Shown here in pieces: positions 5,910 to 7,615 of a stretch of DNA of 7,615 nucleotides. The DNA is taken from contig CAIJZF010000144.1 in the NCBI GenBank assembly GCA_903825095.1, forward strand, positions 1-7,615. The letters run 5' to 3'. Below the pieces are notes generated by a model. That model was not told the origin of the DNA and searched no databases. It saw nothing but the letters and a program-made list of their open reading frames with translations. Numbering within the stretch: the first letter of the stretch is position 1; each line of letters opens with the position of its first letter. A program made the translations under genes and the position numbers. Origin of the DNA: an uncultured Bacteroidota bacterium. GTDB taxonomy: Bacteria > Bacteroidota > Bacteroidia > Chitinophagales > Chitinophagaceae.

Positions 5910-6686
5910 TTCAATTAAAGAACTTAAGGGGTATCTCGTATTTTGATAGCCCACCATATCCACTTTAATACTACCTACCACAATGGGCGTTTCTATACGA
6001 ACGGGTATATGATTTTCATCGTCAGTTACCCAAATAGTCATTTTTTCTCCTCCTTCAAACATACTCCCCTTTAATAATAAGGGTGCTAATTTAATGACTT
6101 TAAATTTTCCATATTTAGTAGTAATCACTTCTCTACCTAAATACTTAAAGTAGGAAGGGTATAAATTTTTATCAAGAAAAAAATTAAGAGAAATCTTATC
6201 ATTCATGACCAAGTTTGAATAATTATAATTTCTAGCAGCATAAATAGCACTCACTACATCAAAAGTACATTCTGATGTTTTATATACTTCCTCTTCAGTA
6301 CTTGCTGTTCTTGCTTTCTGATTAAACTTCACCATCTCTTTTTTATGAAAAGAGCCTTCATTAATTTGACGCATAAATTGATAAGGCAGTAAGGTTTTAG
6401 CATCTACCACCGATTCATATTTATCCCTTACTTTAAATATCCAATCATATTTTGAATTTGACTTTCCTATAGCGGTTAAAATAAAGGCATCATTATCATT
6501 AAAGCTAGTGGACTGCACCGTAAAGTCGGTTTTTCCAGCATTCACGTAAAGCCCTATGACATTATAATAAATGGTATAACTTATCTTCTCCCCTGTATTA
6601 AATGCAGTATTATTTAAATTACATAGCCCTTTATCAGGGGCTGGCAAAAAGTTAAAAAAAGAGAATAAAAGAAATAAAAAATGCAT
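5895..6686 (-). CDS. DUF3108 domain-containing secreted protein
   Basis: A 263-residue exported protein of unknown function. Residues 1 to about 16 (MHFLFLLFSFFNFLPA) form a hydrophobic signal peptide with a likely cleavage near PA at 15-16. Cys22 is preceded by Leu rather than Gly, Ala or Ser, so a lipoprotein signal is unlikely. The rest matches my recollection of DUF3108: FNTGEKISYTIYYN (29-42) near the start, FDVVSAIYAAR (142-152) in the middle, and TIWVTDDENHIPVRIETP (217-234) followed by VGSIKVDM. It is expected to be a beta-rich periplasmic or outer-membrane-associated protein, by inference from the family. The start ATG is supported by the signal peptide beginning there; no Shine-Dalgarno is visible. 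It lies 35 bp after the LPG-synthase-type membrane gene on the same strand, so both may be one operon. Its last codons lie in the tandem repeat. Confidence 0.88.
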   Translation of the reverse strand: MHFLFLLFSFFNFLPAPDKGLCNLNNTAFNTGEKISYTIYYNVIGLYVNAGKTDFTVQSTSFNDNDAFILTAIGKSNSKYDWIFKVRDKYESVVDAKTLLPYQFMRQINEGSFHKKEMVKFNQKARTASTEEEVYKTSECTFDVVSAIYAARNYNYSNLVMNDKISLNFFLDKNLYPSYFKYLGREVITTKYGKFKVIKLAPLLLKGSMFEGGEKMTIWVTDDENHIPVRIETPIVVGSIKVDMVGYQNTRYPLSSLIELVDN

Positions 6687-6716
6687 GGGACTTATTTACA
6701 TTATTGGGGTAGCATG

Positions 6717-6724
6717 CAAAATTA
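6717..6724 (-). promoter_or_regulatory. Weak candidate promoter element (TAATTTTG) before DUF3108
   Basis: On the minus strand, 6724 to 6717 reads TAATTTTG, fitting TAnnTTTG and overlapping the stop codon of the upstream gene, 30 bp before the DUF3108 ATG. No -33 TTTG is seen at proper spacing. Readthrough from the upstream gene is equally likely, so this is a low-confidence internal promoter. Confidence 0.25.
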
Positions 6725-7615
6725 TTGCTTTATCCTGTAATTTATTAAGAGAATAGAGCCAATTATAGCGGGTAATAAAAAATTAACAACCCATATTATA
6801 GTACTAAGACAGATAAGCATTAAACTATTATCATAAAAAGGACTTAGTAATAAAACGATAAGCTGCCCTCTAATGACTACATCCGTTATAGCAATGGAAG
6901 GAATTAGACTTAAACAAAAAAACAAGACCGATAAGGCCACCCAAAGATCCAGTGTGCCAATGGGAATATTAAATATTTTAACCACCCAGGTATATTGCAG
7001 TATAAAAACACAATATTTTAAAAAAGCAAATAAGACCAATTGCCCCTTTAATGTAGTTTTTATTTGAAGTAAGGATAACTTTTTTAGCCAACCAGTAAAA
7101 TTACCTGGATGAAAATAAATGAGAAAGGCAGCAGCTGCAATGAAGGGCCCCAGCCATTTTAACCAAGGTAAAAAAGGAAGATTATAAAATAGCCCAATGC
7201 TTCCAAAAAATAAAGTAATTAATAACTGCGCATAGGATGCCCAAGCCATTTGAGTTAGTCCTTTTAATTTATTACCTGCTTCTAAAAATAAAATTCTACC
7301 CACATAATCACCAGTCCTAGCAGGGGTGAAAAAGGCAAAAGCCTGACCCACTAAGACAGATTTATAAGATTTTAAAATAGTAATAGGACTTAATTCAGCT
7401 AGTACCAGCTTCCATTTAATGGACTCCATTAAATAATTTAAAACAAATAAAATAATTAAAACCCCCCACTGAAAAAAGCCAATGGTGTAGAATTGTTGCT
7501 TAATTTGATCCCCAAATTGATTTAGATTATCATTTGTAGCTACTTTATTATAAATAGCCACTGCACATACAAGAAACAAAATAAATCCAATAGAATTATT
7601 GAAATAAGTTCTTAA
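6722..7615 (-). CDS. Lysylphosphatidylglycerol-synthase-type TM-region (flippase-like) membrane protein, N-terminus outside window
   Basis: A polytopic inner-membrane protein of the UPF0104 / LPG_synthase_TM family (the membrane half of MprF-like proteins). The frame stays open from the TAA at 6724-6722 to the right edge, giving 297 visible residues. A TTG at 7579-7577 could be taken as a start, but the frame continues upstream with 12 more codons (LRTYFNNSIGFI), which complete a first membrane helix, so the true start is beyond 7615. Diagnostic segments, counted from the first visible residue, are ESIKWKLVL at 64-72 and FTPARTGDYVGR at 96-107, the conserved G-x-x-x-x-x-FTP-x-R-x-G-(D/E) stretch. 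About seven or eight hydrophobic helices are visible, and the end is short and basic (NYRIKQ). There is no C-terminal lysyl-transferase domain, so it is not a full MprF. The substrate is unknown; a lipid or glycolipid translocation role is an inference. It is upstream of, and probably cotranscribed with, DUF3108. Confidence 0.85.
   Translation of the reverse strand, partial: LRTYFNNSIGFILFLVCAVAIYNKVATNDNLNQFGDQIKQQFYTIGFFQWGVLIILFVLNYLMESIKWKLVLAELSPITILKSYKSVLVGQAFAFFTPARTGDYVGRILFLEAGNKLKGLTQMAWASYAQLLITLFFGSIGLFYNLPFLPWLKWLGPFIAAAAFLIYFHPGNFTGWLKKLSLLQIKTTLKGQLVLFAFLKYCVFILQYTWVVKIFNIPIGTLDLWVALSVLFFCLSLIPSIAITDVVIRGQLIVLLLSPFYDNSLMLICLSTIIWVVNFLLPAIIGSILLINYRIKQ

Noticed and set aside
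6873..7067. Plus-strand open frame of 64 codons
   Set aside because: It is antisense to the LPG-synthase-type membrane gene, which has conserved motifs; this frame is polar low-complexity sequence.
7577..7579. TTG as the true start of the right-edge membrane gene
   Set aside because: The frame remains open for 12 further codons to the window edge and those codons complete the first membrane helix, so the gene is truncated by the window.
1..7615. A novel defence, mobile or biosynthetic system
   Set aside because: Every sizeable coding region belongs to a recognisable housekeeping or envelope family. No integrase, transposase, toxin-antitoxin pair, nuclease, reverse transcriptase or repeat array is seen.

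Overview
The window looks like chromosomal DNA from a member of the Bacteroidota, most likely a Chitinophagaceae-like lineage. The evidence is AT-rich sequence (roughly mid-30s % GC by eye), start codons without Shine-Dalgarno sequences, TAnnTTTG-type promoter elements, a LeuRS with the Bacteroidota-type insertion, and the neighbour set ftsX - DUF3098 - uppP. The lineage below phylum level is an inference; no rRNA or marker tree is available here.

Layout. Positions 1-1469 (minus strand) hold the N-terminal half of leucyl-tRNA synthetase, which runs off the left edge. A 165-bp divergent intergenic region (1470-1634) contains a perfect 10-bp inverted repeat whose arms each carry the motif TACATTTG, pointing outward, so they are candidate back-to-back promoters for leuS and ftsX. 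A rightward gene string follows: ftsX (1635-2510), a small DUF3098 membrane protein (2559-2798), uppP/bacA (2801-3625, 2 bp after DUF3098), an Atg22/UMF1-type MFS transporter (3686-4993), and a metallo-beta-lactamase-fold hydrolase (4980-5849, overlapping the transporter by 14 bp). The rightward string meets a leftward pair at a convergent junction made of a degenerate five-copy 13-bp tandem repeat (5845-5909). The leftward pair is a DUF3108 secreted protein (5895-6686) and, upstream of it, a lysylphosphatidylglycerol-synthase-type multi-spanning membrane protein (6722-7615), whose N-terminus is cut by the right edge.

Function. The genes are mainly envelope-related. FtsX is a divisome/peptidoglycan-hydrolase regulator and UppP recycles the undecaprenyl carrier. 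DUF3098 sits between them with unknown function. The MFS transporter and MBL hydrolase are probably translationally coupled and may handle a common small molecule, but no substrate can be read from sequence. The leftward pair consists of an exported protein and a polytopic membrane protein, which is again compatible with an envelope role.

I found no mobile element, CRISPR array, tRNA/rRNA or defence system, and nothing convincing as a novel multi-gene system. The points most worth following are small: the dyad promoter region, the repeat at the convergent gene ends, the Gly-to-Ala changes in both UppP motifs, and the uncharacterised DUF3098 and MFS-MBL associations.
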